Positions 26,774-35,593 of a DNA stretch of 64,000 nt are shown here, one piece after another. Each line of letters begins with the position of its first letter. Position 1 is the first letter of the stretch. Source of the DNA: CAYXVF01 sp964468125 (lineage in GTDB: Bacteria > Myxococcota > XYA12-FULL-58-9 > CAYXVF01); NCBI GenBank assembly GCA_964468125.1, contig CAYXVF010000020.1, positions 1 through 64,000 of the forward strand, in the 5' to 3' direction. The position numbers were made by a program, and so were the translations under genes. The notes under the pieces are model-generated. The model did no database searches and was not told where the DNA came from. It saw only the letters and a list, made by a program, of their open reading frames with translations.

Positions 26774-28824
26774 GGCAGTGCATGTCCCCCCTTTCTAAGC
26801 GAGGAAACGATGTTATTTTCCCGCGACGTGAGACCCTGGAGTTGGAGAAGCCGTTGAAGTCCGCAGAAAAAGACATTCGGAAGTGGAGCGTTGCTGACAG
26901 TGCCGAGCTCTACCAGGTCAAGGCCTGGGGGCAGGAGTACTTCGGGATCAACCAGCGAGGCGCGCTCACCGTTTCGAGCCCAGACGTCGACGGGGAAATC
27001 GACATCCTCACGCTCGTCAAGGACTTGGAACGACGCGGCTACGCGACCCCCCTCCTTCTGCGCTTCTCGGACATACTTCGCCACCGAGTGGCAAAGCTAT
27101 CTGGCTCCTTCGCCAAAGCGATCGCCGAGTATGAATACAACGGACGCTATCGACCGGTCTTCCCGATCAAAGTGAATCAACAGCGACAAGTCGTGGAAGA
27201 GTTGGTCCGCGTCGGGCACCAATTCGAGCTCGGGCTCGAGGCGGGCAGCAAACCGGAGCTGCTCGTCGCGCTCGCCATGAATGAAAACCAGAGCGGCCTG
27301 ACCATCTGCAACGGTTACAAGGACGACGAGTACATAGAGATGGCGCTCTACGCGCAGAAGCTCGGTCGCGAGATCTACCTCGTAGTCGACCGCTGGGCCG
27401 AGATCGATCACATCATCAAGGTCAGTCAGCGGATGGGCATTCGGCCGCGGATCGGCGTTCGCGCACGCCTCTCCACCCGCGGTGCGGGCAAGTGGGTCGA
27501 GTCCACTGGCGACCGATCGAAGTTCGGACTGGCTCCAGCGGAGCTCGTGGCCGCAGTGGAGCGTCTCCGCGAAGCGGACATGCTCGACTGCCTGCAAATG
27601 CTGCACTTTCACATCGGCTCGCAGATCACCGCGATCCGAGCGATCAAGGACGCTCTTCGCGAGTCGAGCCAAATCTACGTGGAGCTCGCACGCCTCGGGG
27701 CGAACATGAGAATGGTCGACGTGGGGGGAGGTCTCGGTGTCGACTACGACGGCTCGCAGACCAACTTCCATTCGTCGATCAACTACACCACCCAGGAGTA
27801 CGCCAACGACGTGGTGGCCGCGATCCAAGCGGCCTGCGACGAGCGCGAGTTGCCGCACCCTGACCTCGTGAGCGAATCGGGTCGCGCCCTCGCCGCCCAC
27901 CACTCACTGTTGGTCTTCAAGGTCCTCGGGACCGATTCGCTGTGGGACAGTGCCCCGCCCCCGAAATTCGTGCCGGACGATGCGCACGAGGTCCTCAAGG
28001 AGAGCTTTGAGGTCCACAAGAACATCAATCGAAAGAACTTTCTCGAAGCCTATCACGACGCCCTCGAGCTCAAGGAGCAGGCGGGGAATCTCTTCAAGCT
28101 AGGCTACCTCGATTTGAACGCGCGCGGCGATTGCGAACGCTTGTTCTGGTCGAGCTGCGCGAAGGTCCAAAAGATCGTCCAGGACCTCGACCACCTGCCC
28201 GAAGACCTCGAGGGGCTCGAGAAGGCGCTCTCGGACACCTATTATTGCAACTTCTCCGTGTTCCAATCTGCGCCCGACCACTGGGCCGTGGACCAGCTCT
28301 TCCCCATCATGCCGCTCCACCGCCTCAACGAGCAGCCCCGGAGGCGAGGGATCCTGGCGGACCTGACCTGTGACAGCGACGGCAAGGTCGACGAGTTCAT
28401 CGATCTGCATGACGTGAAGAGCACCCTCGAGCTCCATGCGCTCAACGACGAGCCCTACTACCTCGGCATGTTTCTCGTGGGTGCCTATCAGGAGATCCTC
28501 GGCGACCTTCACAACCTCTTCGGAGACACGAACGCGATCCAGGTTCGCATCGATGACAGTCCGCTCGGCTATCTCATCGACAACGTCGTCGAAGGCGACA
28601 CGGTGAGCGAGGTTTTGGGCTACGTGCAGTATGAGAAGCCGGATCTGATGAGGCGTCTTCGCCACATCACGGAGGAGGCGCTTCGCGAAGGTCGGATCGA
28701 CATGAAGGAGTCGGCGCGGCTGCGCAAACGCTTCGAGAACGAGCTCTCCGGCTACACCTACCTGGAGACCGAAGAAGAAGACGATCACCCGGAAGAGGAC
28801 GTTCCCGAAGCCGCGGCACGATGA
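26770..28824 (+). CDS. speA: Biosynthetic arginine decarboxylase
   Basis: PLP-dependent enzyme converting arginine to agmatine, the entry to putrescine and spermidine. A 684-residue fold-III decarboxylase. WSVADSAELYQVKAWG opens the conserved region, VFPIKVNQQRQVVEEL carries the PLP lysine, and LQMLHFHIGSQIT and MVDVGGGLGVDYDGS line the cofactor site. The C terminus is acidic. The first start, GTG 26770, overlaps tsaC by 4 nt. ATG 26782 or a TTG at about 26854 preceded by ggagttggag would bring the start closer to the conserved region, so the N terminus is uncertain. The 3' end overlaps the TatD-like gene (ATGA). Confidence 0.95.
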   Translation: MRQCMSPLSKRGNDVIFPRRETLELEKPLKSAEKDIRKWSVADSAELYQVKAWGQEYFGINQRGALTVSSPDVDGEIDILTLVKDLERRGYATPLLLRFSDILRHRVAKLSGSFAKAIAEYEYNGRYRPVFPIKVNQQRQVVEELVRVGHQFELGLEAGSKPELLVALAMNENQSGLTICNGYKDDEYIEMALYAQKLGREIYLVVDRWAEIDHIIKVSQRMGIRPRIGVRARLSTRGAGKWVESTGDRSKFGLAPAELVAAVERLREADMLDCLQMLHFHIGSQITAIRAIKDALRESSQIYVELARLGANMRMVDVGGGLGVDYDGSQTNFHSSINYTTQEYANDVVAAIQAACDERELPHPDLVSESGRALAAHHSLLVFKVLGTDSLWDSAPPPKFVPDDAHEVLKESFEVHKNINRKNFLEAYHDALELKEQAGNLFKLGYLDLNARGDCERLFWSSCAKVQKIVQDLDHLPEDLEGLEKALSDTYYCNFSVFQSAPDHWAVDQLFPIMPLHRLNEQPRRRGILADLTCDSDGKVDEFIDLHDVKSTLELHALNDEPYYLGMFLVGAYQEILGDLHNLFGDTNAIQVRIDDSPLGYLIDNVVEGDTVSEVLGYVQYEKPDLMRRLRHITEEALREGRIDMKESARLRKRFENELSGYTYLETEEEDDHPEEDVPEAAAR

Positions 28825-29564
28825 TCGACGCGATGGCGCACCTCGAGGACCCTCGGGTAGAGGACCCGAGGCGTCTGCTCGAGCGGGCCTACCGCTGCGG
28901 CATCACCGACGTCATCAACGCCTCTTTTTCCCCAGAACGCACTTTGCCGCCGCTCGAGCGGACCGTTCGCGTCCACCGCTGCACCGGCTTGCATCCGATG
29001 GCAATCGCGCCAGCGTGCTGGCGCTCCCAGCTCGACGCCGTCACCGATGCGTGTCCCGATCACGTGGCGGTGGGTGAAATCGGCCTCGACGCCCGCGATG
29101 GGGCGCCGCCCCTCGACCTGCAGCGCGAGGTCTTCGAACATCAGCTCGCGATCGCACGGATCCAAGAGAAGCCGGTGATCATCCACTGTGTCCAGGCCTG
29201 GGGAGCGTTGCTGAATTGCCTAGAATCCTTCTGGCCACTCAAAGGCATCATCCACGGCTACGGCGGCTCACCGGAGCTCCTCGCGCGGGTGGCGAAGATC
29301 GGGCTGCTGCCGAGTTTTGGGGGCTCCGTGACGCACCCGCGCTTCAAGAAAGCGGTGGCGTCCGCCGTCGCCGCGGAGAGGTTCTGTATCGAGAGCGACA
29401 CGCCGGATCATCCGCCGGCCGGCTGCGAACAGAGCGAGCCCGCGGAGCTGCCACGGGTAGTGGAGACGCTGGCCCGCCTTCGGAACGAATCCGAGCGCTC
29501 GGTCGTCGATACGAGCCGAGATGCGGCGCTCTGGGTCTTCGGGATCGGGCGCGAACCGGAATAG
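28821..29564 (+). CDS. TatD-like metal-dependent hydrolase
   Basis: A 247-residue TIM-barrel protein of the TatD family, whose members are Mg2+/Zn2+-dependent DNases or exonucleases. The acidic ligand motif VAVGEIGLDA (about 75-84), VIIHCVQAWG, IIHGYGGSPEL and FCIESDTPDHPP are recognisable in the right order. The N-terminal DxHxH metal motif is degenerate: IDAMAHLED keeps the Asp and second His, with Met at the first His position. One metal site may be altered. It is translationally coupled to speA by an ATGA overlap, but no functional link to polyamines is evident. Confidence 0.82.
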   Translation: MIDAMAHLEDPRVEDPRRLLERAYRCGITDVINASFSPERTLPPLERTVRVHRCTGLHPMAIAPACWRSQLDAVTDACPDHVAVGEIGLDARDGAPPLDLQREVFEHQLAIARIQEKPVIIHCVQAWGALLNCLESFWPLKGIIHGYGGSPELLARVAKIGLLPSFGGSVTHPRFKKAVASAVAAERFCIESDTPDHPPAGCEQSEPAELPRVVETLARLRNESERSVVDTSRDAALWVFGIGREPE

Positions 29565-29595
29565 ATCGCTGAAATTCCTGGTTTTTTTCTTTTTT
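29556..29595 (+). terminator. Possible terminator overlapping the TatD-like stop codon
   Basis: Imperfect hairpin with arms ccggaat (29556-29562) and attcc-t-gg (29574-29581) with one bulge, followed by the conspicuous T tract ttttttctttttt. The stem is short, but the run of 13 pyrimidines is the longest nearby and lies where the tsaC-speA-tatD unit should end. Confidence 0.5.
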
Positions 29596-29652
29596 GCGAT
29601 CGAGTCGGGAGGTTGCTCCCCCTGGCGCGTCGTGAACATTATCTTCTCGCCG

Positions 29653-31875
29653 ATGGCCCGTGACCGAAAAGCCCTGCGCCCCCTCATCGCCGACGGCATC
29701 GCGCCGGAGCGCGCGTTGGGAATCGGCATGAATCTCGCGCTGGTAGTCGGAAGCCTACACTCACGGGGCCGGATTCACGGCTCACTGCATCCTGGGATGA
29801 TCACGGTCGGAGACGACGACACGGTCGCACTCGACGACGGCAGCGACGAGCTCGATCCCACGCTCGCAGTCCTCGAGGAGCTCGCGGGCCACCGCGCGGA
29901 TGCGGACACACCTCTCGACCGACTCGCCTACCAGAGTCCGGAACAGCTCAGGGGCACAGCCCCGCAGCCAACTAGCGATGTGTTCAGCGTTGGGTGCATT
30001 CTTTACGAGATGGTCACCGGCAGACCGCCATTCAGCGGTGAGACGCGGGAGGCCTTGATCGCGGACGTGTCGCTCGCCTCGCCTGTGGACGTGCTCGAAC
30101 TCGCCCCTCAGGTCTCTCGAGCCTTCGCTCGCGCGATTCACTCCTGCCTCGAGCTACGACCGAGCGACCGCTTCGCCTCCCTCGACGCTCTCGCAGACGA
30201 GCTGCAAGGAGTCACGGGACCGCGGGCCAAGCACCGAACCACGGTCAAGACCCAGCCCGTGTCGAGCACGCTCGTTAGCGAACCAGACGCCTTCGACGAC
30301 GTACCAGATGACCTGCTCCCCTCCGCCCGCCCAGACACCTTCTCGCCCGCGGAGACCGCCCCGCCGCCGGCGCCCGTCGCTGCCTCCGTTCCGAGCCGTC
30401 TGCGCTTGGCTGTCTTTGCTCTCGCATTGCTAGCCGTGGCGTCGGTCTCCGTTGCCGTCTACCTCGGGACGCGAGGACCGCCCGTGGCTCCTGCCGTGGC
30501 CGTGGACAGCGATACGCTCCTCGTCGTTCCCATGGAAGTTCGTGGGGAGAACAGCGGCGCGGATTATCTCGGGCGCGCCTTTGCGGAAGCCATCGCCATC
30601 AATCTGGCTCTGGATGGGACACTCAAAGTCCTTCCGGTGCCGACGGAGGACGAGCTCACGAAGGTTGGCTCCCTGCAGCGCGCGACCCTCGCCCGCAAGA
30701 CCGGAGCTGGCAAGCTCATCACCGGCTCGATCACACGCACCCCGGATCGCTTGAGCGCATCTCTGAGCTTGGTCGATACGGCAGAGAATCGAATTCTCTG
30801 GGGCGCGACCGAGCTCGCCGGTGAGTCGGACTACACCCAGCTCGCGGTCACGCTCGTTCGTCGCTTGGGCGAGCATTTGGGGTCCGATTTCCCGCAGATG
30901 TACGACTACATCACGAACCTCACGGGCGGACCGGCGATGGCCGCTTCGCCCACGACCGCGGCGGTGATCGCGGCGCTGCGCGACGGCAACATCGAATCGG
31001 CGGTGACGAAGACCGAGGCCTTGATCACCGCCTTCCCAGAGGAGCCGGACGCTTGGGCCCTGCGCGCGCACTCGCTCCTCCTGAACTGGGATGCACGCCC
31101 CTCCACGCAGAACATGGAGCGGCTGGAGAATGCACTGAAGCGCCTGCGCCGGATCGATCCGCGCTCACCCTACGATACCTTCTACCGCGGCTACGTGGCG
31201 CAGCGACGCGGGGACCGCCGCGACGCGGTCCTCACCTACAGCTCGATCCTCGAGCGCGACGATCTGTCTCCGAGAGCGCGCGCCTGGGTCCTGAAATACC
31301 GCGCCAACGTAGAGCAGGAGCTCGACAACGACACCGCAGCGCTCGAAGACCTGCAGGAAGCGTTGCGGGCAGACCCGGCCAATCCCTGGACCCTCGCGAT
31401 ATTGAGCGAAACGCTGCGCAACGCCGGGCGCCTGGAGGAAGCGCTCGTCCGTGGGCGCCAGGCGGTCAATCTCGCCCCCCGCTTCTGGCGCAACCATCAA
31501 TCCGTCGGACTCGCGCTCTCGGAGCTCGGCCGCTTCGATGAATCCGCCGTCTCCTTCGCGAAGGCCTGTGAGCTGAGCGGCGCCCAGAGCCCCTGCGCCC
31601 TCACAGCGATTAGCCTCTGGCGCACCGGCGACACCGATGCGGCCGAGACAGCCGCCGCACACGCCGAAACCCTCTCTCCGCGGCCTTGGGGACTCTACAA
31701 TCTCGCGTGCTTCCACGCGCTCTCCGGCGAGCGAAATCGCTCGATGGAGCTGCTCGAGGGTGCCGCGGAGATCGGCCTCGTCTATGACCAGGTGGCGTCA
31801 GATGCCGATCTCGCGAGCCTGAAGGGTGATCCGCGCTTCGACGCCGTAGTGGCCAAGGTCGCACCCAAGAATTAG
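29653..31875 (+). CDS. Membrane-anchored pseudokinase fragment with TolB-like and TPR domains
   Basis: From ATG 29653 (740 aa; GTG 29632 is an alternative) the first 190 residues align with only the C-lobe of a Hanks-type kinase. There is no glycine loop or catalytic Lys; the HRD region reads IHGSLHPGMI (41-50) so the catalytic Asp is missing; the DFG region reads LDDG (60-63). SPEQLRG and SDVFSVGCILYEMVTGRPPF (broken: the second runs 108-127) preserve the APE and helix-F signatures. A transmembrane helix follows (about 249-272). The outside part has a TolB/FlgO-like domain (about 285-420) and TPRs (about 430-735). I infer a catalytically dead signalling or scaffold protein. No active kinase gene lies next to it. 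Confidence 0.82.
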   Translation: MARDRKALRPLIADGIAPERALGIGMNLALVVGSLHSRGRIHGSLHPGMITVGDDDTVALDDGSDELDPTLAVLEELAGHRADADTPLDRLAYQSPEQLRGTAPQPTSDVFSVGCILYEMVTGRPPFSGETREALIADVSLASPVDVLELAPQVSRAFARAIHSCLELRPSDRFASLDALADELQGVTGPRAKHRTTVKTQPVSSTLVSEPDAFDDVPDDLLPSARPDTFSPAETAPPPAPVAASVPSRLRLAVFALALLAVASVSVAVYLGTRGPPVAPAVAVDSDTLLVVPMEVRGENSGADYLGRAFAEAIAINLALDGTLKVLPVPTEDELTKVGSLQRATLARKTGAGKLITGSITRTPDRLSASLSLVDTAENRILWGATELAGESDYTQLAVTLVRRLGEHLGSDFPQMYDYITNLTGGPAMAASPTTAAVIAALRDGNIESAVTKTEALITAFPEEPDAWALRAHSLLLNWDARPSTQNMERLENALKRLRRIDPRSPYDTFYRGYVAQRRGDRRDAVLTYSSILERDDLSPRARAWVLKYRANVEQELDNDTAALEDLQEALRADPANPWTLAILSETLRNAGRLEEALVRGRQAVNLAPRFWRNHQSVGLALSELGRFDESAVSFAKACELSGAQSPCALTAISLWRTGDTDAAETAAAHAETLSPRPWGLYNLACFHALSGERNRSMELLEGAAEIGLVYDQVASDADLASLKGDPRFDAVVAKVAPKN

Positions 31876-31965
31876 CGCGCGCTTTCTCAAGCTGCGCGAG
31901 CTCGGAGTCGAGCCGGGACTAACCTGCCACGAAGTGTCTGACGAGTCCTGACAAAGGACTGAGAG

Positions 31966-33498
31966 TCAACGACTCAGCAGCTTGCATGTCTCTTGGCTGT
32001 CCATACGGCGGCGGATGTCGCGTTCGAGTAGCCGAGGGAGCGCTCGTTCGTACCAACTCGTCGGACATCCGGTTCGGCCCGACAAGTCATCGCCAAGACT
32101 GCTCAGTGATCGAGACGCCATCGCGACTCCGCGTTGATGACCGTCGGGTTCTCGCAAATCCACGTCGGCTCTCTCGATCAGCTGTCCGGTTCGGTCGAAT
32201 GGGAGACATTTTTGCAGCCAATCGCTCAGGTCCGGGCACTGACTTCGGCTCGTGCTGTTTCCCTGAAACAACGCCCTATTGATTTGAGTCAAGCCTCGTC
32301 TCCGGATCTTCGAGATTCCGTCGGGGCGACGACGTGCTGCCTCTAACGCCGTGCTGTCGATTGTAATCGTGCCGAACACCTTGCCATCAACGACACGAGT
32401 ACCTTCGAGCCAGATGAGCTCATCGTCATCGAGTGGGGCCGGGAGTTTTCCCCAAACACGCCGCTTTCGCGTACCTTCAGGACACTGCAGCCGAGCGTTC
32501 TCCATGCCCTCGGGAGGGGTACCCAGCGCAAGGGAATAGACAGTACCGTCGGGCGCCCAAAAATGGTCTACAATGCTGACACCACTCATGGTCGCCGCAG
32601 AGAATGTCTTGAGCGACCGAGTCCCCCCTGACTTCGCTTCGGATTGATGAAGGCTCCAGAACTTGCCGACCTCGTTGCGAGCGCGGTTGTCCGCGGCTTG
32701 CGTTGCGAGCGCTTCATTTTCCGTTGCTCCCATCGAGCCGACCGCGAGGATCTTCGAGTCCTCACCTGTCCTGCAATGAACGACTCCAATGAATGTCCAG
32801 GCAGGAAAGTCGGCTTCGACATGGGCGTATACGTAGACGTTACCAAGGGCCTGGGCGAGAGCCAGGGCGCCATCTGCTCGATTGCTCTCAGCGGAAGCCT
32901 CTTTGCCCATCGCAACTTTCAGTGTCTTTCGTTGGTCTGGCGGTAGGCTCTCGATCTCTGTCTGGAGGAAGAATGGAACTGGCCGCTCACTGACCTCTCC
33001 AAGCGAGCCAACACTCGATCCCAATCTGCTTCCCCGGTTTACGATGAGGGTGGGAGGTCCTAGCTCCATCAAACGACGAAGCGCCTCATCCCTTGCTTTC
33101 CCACCGCTCGGTAGTTTGCCGTGGGCGTTTCGAAAGAATACCCGCGATTCGGACAGCACGAGCTCGGTCGGTGCATCGCGGGTCAACCAGTGAGATGCTG
33201 GAGAGCCCTTGCTTCCTCGTGCAATCGTCATGCGCAGGCTCGTGACCCCACAGGATTTCCACTCGCTCAGCAGTTCGGCGGCGAGCCCAAACCCCGACCT
33301 CGGCTCAAAATCGAGCTTCAGGTGGGGCACCGACCCATTGAGCTTCTTACACTGCCCCGGGGTGGGTGCGATGGGAAGAAAGGGTTCGCCGTCCAGGGTG
33401 AAAGCGCCGCGCTCGAACCCTCTCAACCAGTCACCGCTGATCACCGGAGCGTTCGTGCCACTGACGATGAAAAGGCCCAGCAGAAGCTCGATCGTCAT
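31966..33498 (-). CDS. Unrecognised exported protein (510 aa), third gene of a coupled trio
   Basis: I do not recognise this protein. A short hydrophobic start (MTIELLLGLFIVSGTNAP) suggests a signal peptide or anchor. There are scattered cysteines, and a central stretch with SMGATENEALATQAADNRAR followed by NEVGKFWS resembles the alpha helix of LPP20/LPP-like lipoprotein domains, in which LPP20 proteins turn over Ala-rich helices next to a beta sheet; this is only a hint. Its start overlaps the stop of the upstream gene by 4 nt (ATGA). Base composition is below that of neighbours (58 % GC in one 60-base sample at 33001). Convergent with the pseudokinase gene; two small hairpins without T runs lie in the 90-nt gap. 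Confidence 0.75.
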   Translation of the reverse strand: MTIELLLGLFIVSGTNAPVISGDWLRGFERGAFTLDGEPFLPIAPTPGQCKKLNGSVPHLKLDFEPRSGFGLAAELLSEWKSCGVTSLRMTIARGSKGSPASHWLTRDAPTELVLSESRVFFRNAHGKLPSGGKARDEALRRLMELGPPTLIVNRGSRLGSSVGSLGEVSERPVPFFLQTEIESLPPDQRKTLKVAMGKEASAESNRADGALALAQALGNVYVYAHVEADFPAWTFIGVVHCRTGEDSKILAVGSMGATENEALATQAADNRARNEVGKFWSLHQSEAKSGGTRSLKTFSAATMSGVSIVDHFWAPDGTVYSLALGTPPEGMENARLQCPEGTRKRRVWGKLPAPLDDDELIWLEGTRVVDGKVFGTITIDSTALEAARRRPDGISKIRRRGLTQINRALFQGNSTSRSQCPDLSDWLQKCLPFDRTGQLIERADVDLREPDGHQRGVAMASRSLSSLGDDLSGRTGCPTSWYERALPRLLERDIRRRMDSQETCKLLSR

Positions 33499-34295
33499 CT
33501 ACGAGTCCTATCCAGGGCACGCCGTTCGCGATGCCGTTGCAGCAGTTGTTCTCGTTGGCGGCTCGTTCCTGGATCGAGCACTTTCCCGAGAGAATAATCT
33601 GTCTCGACGCACTCCGTGTACTTGCGCGTCAATTCTCGCTGGTCTGGATCGAGACTTACTTCGATCCGCCTCTCGTCGAGATAGCTGAGCCGGAGAGTGA
33701 CCACTCTGTTCCGGTTGTTGCGCTCCAACTTCCTGCAGCATCTACCGACCATCATGCTGTTCACGTATTGAAACGGTGGCGCAGGGTCCGTGCCGCCCAA
33801 CACGTCGACAAAGTCAGGTCGGTCGCAGCTAAACATGAGAACGAGGTCGAAATTCGACGAGCCACTGGGACCCGACGTGCGCGCGCCAGACACCGGTCGA
33901 ATACGCATGCAGTTACCGACACAGCTCCCTGAGTTCACGTCATAGACGCGTAGCTTTGTCGGGATACTCTGTGGCCGGTCCGTGCCCGCTGGGATCAAGA
34001 GGCTCTCTAGAATCTTAACCTGAATCCTTGAGGGGAACTCAAACGGTTGAGTCACGACCAAGGTGTTGAATCCACCGACTTCCATGAAATGGTCGACAGT
34101 GACGTCCTCCTTCGGACCTAAAGCTGTCTTGACTGCGTTGACCCATGTTTCGATGTCCTTCTCACTGACCGCACGCAGCTTTCCCTGTCGAACCAACTGG
34201 GAGAGCGCCTCGATCTCGGGCGACGATGCGGCTCGCGCAGTCGTCGCGCTGGCGAACAACACGAGCAATGCAGCCGAAATCCACCTTCCGTTCAT
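33495..34295 (-). CDS. Unrecognised secreted protein (266 aa), second gene of a coupled trio
   Basis: A clear Sec signal peptide (WISAALLVLFASATTARAA, cleavage about residue 22) precedes a domain of unknown family. Three or four pairs of cysteines (CVGNC, CDRPD, RCCRKL, CVET) suggest disulfides in the periplasm. IQVKILESLLIPAGTDRPQ and RVYDVNSGSCVGNCMR are the most distinctive segments; the C terminus is strongly basic (RREQLLQ-type, ending RRALDRTRR). Both ends overlap their neighbours by 4 nt, so the three genes are translated as a unit. One sampled 60-base line (34081) is only 52 % GC. Confidence 0.72.
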   Translation of the reverse strand: MNGRWISAALLVLFASATTARAASSPEIEALSQLVRQGKLRAVSEKDIETWVNAVKTALGPKEDVTVDHFMEVGGFNTLVVTQPFEFPSRIQVKILESLLIPAGTDRPQSIPTKLRVYDVNSGSCVGNCMRIRPVSGARTSGPSGSSNFDLVLMFSCDRPDFVDVLGGTDPAPPFQYVNSMMVGRCCRKLERNNRNRVVTLRLSYLDERRIEVSLDPDQRELTRKYTECVETDYSLGKVLDPGTSRQREQLLQRHRERRALDRTRR

Positions 34296-35269
34296 TGCTT
34301 GTCCTCGAGGTGTCGCTCGAGGTCCATGGTACGAAGCTTGGAACGGAGTCTCTGAGCGAGCACGAACGCCGGCGTCGCCGGGTCAGGGGTGGCTAACCAG
34401 CTGTCTCCCGAGAGATCCACCGTCGACGAAGTACCATCGAGGTATTCGAACGTGACACTGGCCTGTGCGGAAACATTGTAGGCCAACGTTCCTTCCTGGA
34501 GTTTGATACCGGGGCCTATGTTGGCTGGGCGTTTTGTGGACCTTTGGATTTGAACGTCGCCGCTGAGCCGAATCGCGATATCCGGAGGACGTTTCTTCTT
34601 GCGATCTGCGTCGGAGAGCATTTCGAGCCCGACGCGGGTTAGCTCCTTCTCAATGACGTCCTCCAGCGACCGTCCGTCTTCGGTGCTCAAGTTCGGAACA
34701 TCAATGTACACTGTGACAGCCGGGCGGTGTACCAGATGCCTTTGCTTGATAGAACGCACCGCGTTGCGGGCGCACTCTAAGTCAGGGTCCCTGGCATAGC
34801 TGTCAGCCTCGTGGGTAACGACTTCCTCGACAGTGTATGGCGCAAAGCCCGTCTCGCGATGAACGCGGACTTTGAGCTCGGCGGTGTGTTTGGGTAGCCG
34901 GGCGGTATTATCGGTTTCGCGCGGCTTCATCACGCTGATCACCTCAACGCTCACAGCCACATCGAATTTGCTCATCGCTCGCTTCGACGGCGGCGCGTCG
35001 AGACCCTTCTGTCCACGGTAGGTGATGCGACGTTTTCGGTCCTGGGCGAGCAGCTCATCGGCGAGCATCGCTTCCACTAGCTCGACGTAGAGGTCGGTGT
35101 GGCGATTTTTCTTCACGTCAGGGTCTAGCCCGACCCAAATCAGAGCGGAGCCATTTCTAGAGGGGGCACTCGGGTGTGCACGCCTCTTGCGCTTCTTCGC
35201 GTCAGCCACGGACGCGGCCAGCACCACGGCGACCAGCAGTGCGACCCGCCACATTGGTTTCGGTATCAA
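34292..35269 (-). CDS. Unrecognised secreted protein (325 aa), first gene of a coupled trio
   Basis: The N terminus is a signal peptide (MWRVALLVAVVLAASVADA) followed by a Lys/Arg-rich segment (KKRKRRAH). The mature part alternates beta strands: VAVSVEVISVMKP, KHTAELKVRVHRETG, PAVTVYIDVPNLSTEDG with LEDVIEKELTRVGLEML, PPDIAIRLSGDVQIQ, QASVTFEYLDG. This order of a helix with a conserved VGLEMLSD-like turn followed by strands recalls CsgG/TolB/LPP20-type periplasmic proteins that carry a potential new subunit fold, but I cannot place it. It is first in the minus-strand trio. ATG 35269 begins the longest frame; ATG 35254 is also possible. Confidence 0.72.
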   Translation of the reverse strand: MIPKPMWRVALLVAVVLAASVADAKKRKRRAHPSAPSRNGSALIWVGLDPDVKKNRHTDLYVELVEAMLADELLAQDRKRRITYRGQKGLDAPPSKRAMSKFDVAVSVEVISVMKPRETDNTARLPKHTAELKVRVHRETGFAPYTVEEVVTHEADSYARDPDLECARNAVRSIKQRHLVHRPAVTVYIDVPNLSTEDGRSLEDVIEKELTRVGLEMLSDADRKKKRPPDIAIRLSGDVQIQRSTKRPANIGPGIKLQEGTLAYNVSAQASVTFEYLDGTSSTVDLSGDSWLATPDPATPAFVLAQRLRSKLRTMDLERHLEDKQ

Positions 35270-35476
35270 CGTGCCCCCCTTACGGTGTCATGCCCGAAGT
35301 CGACATACCCCCGACGAGCATCACCCGCGCCGTATTCACTCTCTCCCTCCCTTGAAGCCTTGGGCCGGCTGTTAGCTCTGCTACGGCCACTTTACGGGTT
35401 TGAGGGAGACGCGCTTTTCCCAGCTCGAGTGAGTCGGCGGAGGCTGCTCCAGCCGCAAAGTTGCGCCCTCGTGGCC

Positions 35477-35593
35477 GTGACCGGATCGCGCCTGAAGCGC
35501 CGCGTGCGCACGACCCGTGCCGAGCGAGAAGCGATGCGAAAAGAGTCGAAGCAGCTCATGAACAGCTTCGGCAAGGGCGGCCGACGAACCTAG
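35477..35593 (+). CDS. Possible small basic protein (38 aa)
   Basis: From GTG 35477 (GTG 35429 and GTG 35471 are in frame) a short, very basic protein ends SKQLMNSFGKGGRRT, with a helical RAEREAMRKESKQ core. Its stop codon overlaps the pyrD stop on the other strand in a shared CTAG. The helical, charged composition looks protein-like, but no strong ribosome binding site is seen. The rest of the 35270-35589 gap holds nothing else I can support. Confidence 0.35.
   Translation: MTGSRLKRRVRTTRAEREAMRKESKQLMNSFGKGGRRT

Noticed and set aside
31876..31965. Two small hairpins between converging genes, considered as a terminator
   Set aside because: Stems of 5-6 bp with no T run on either strand.
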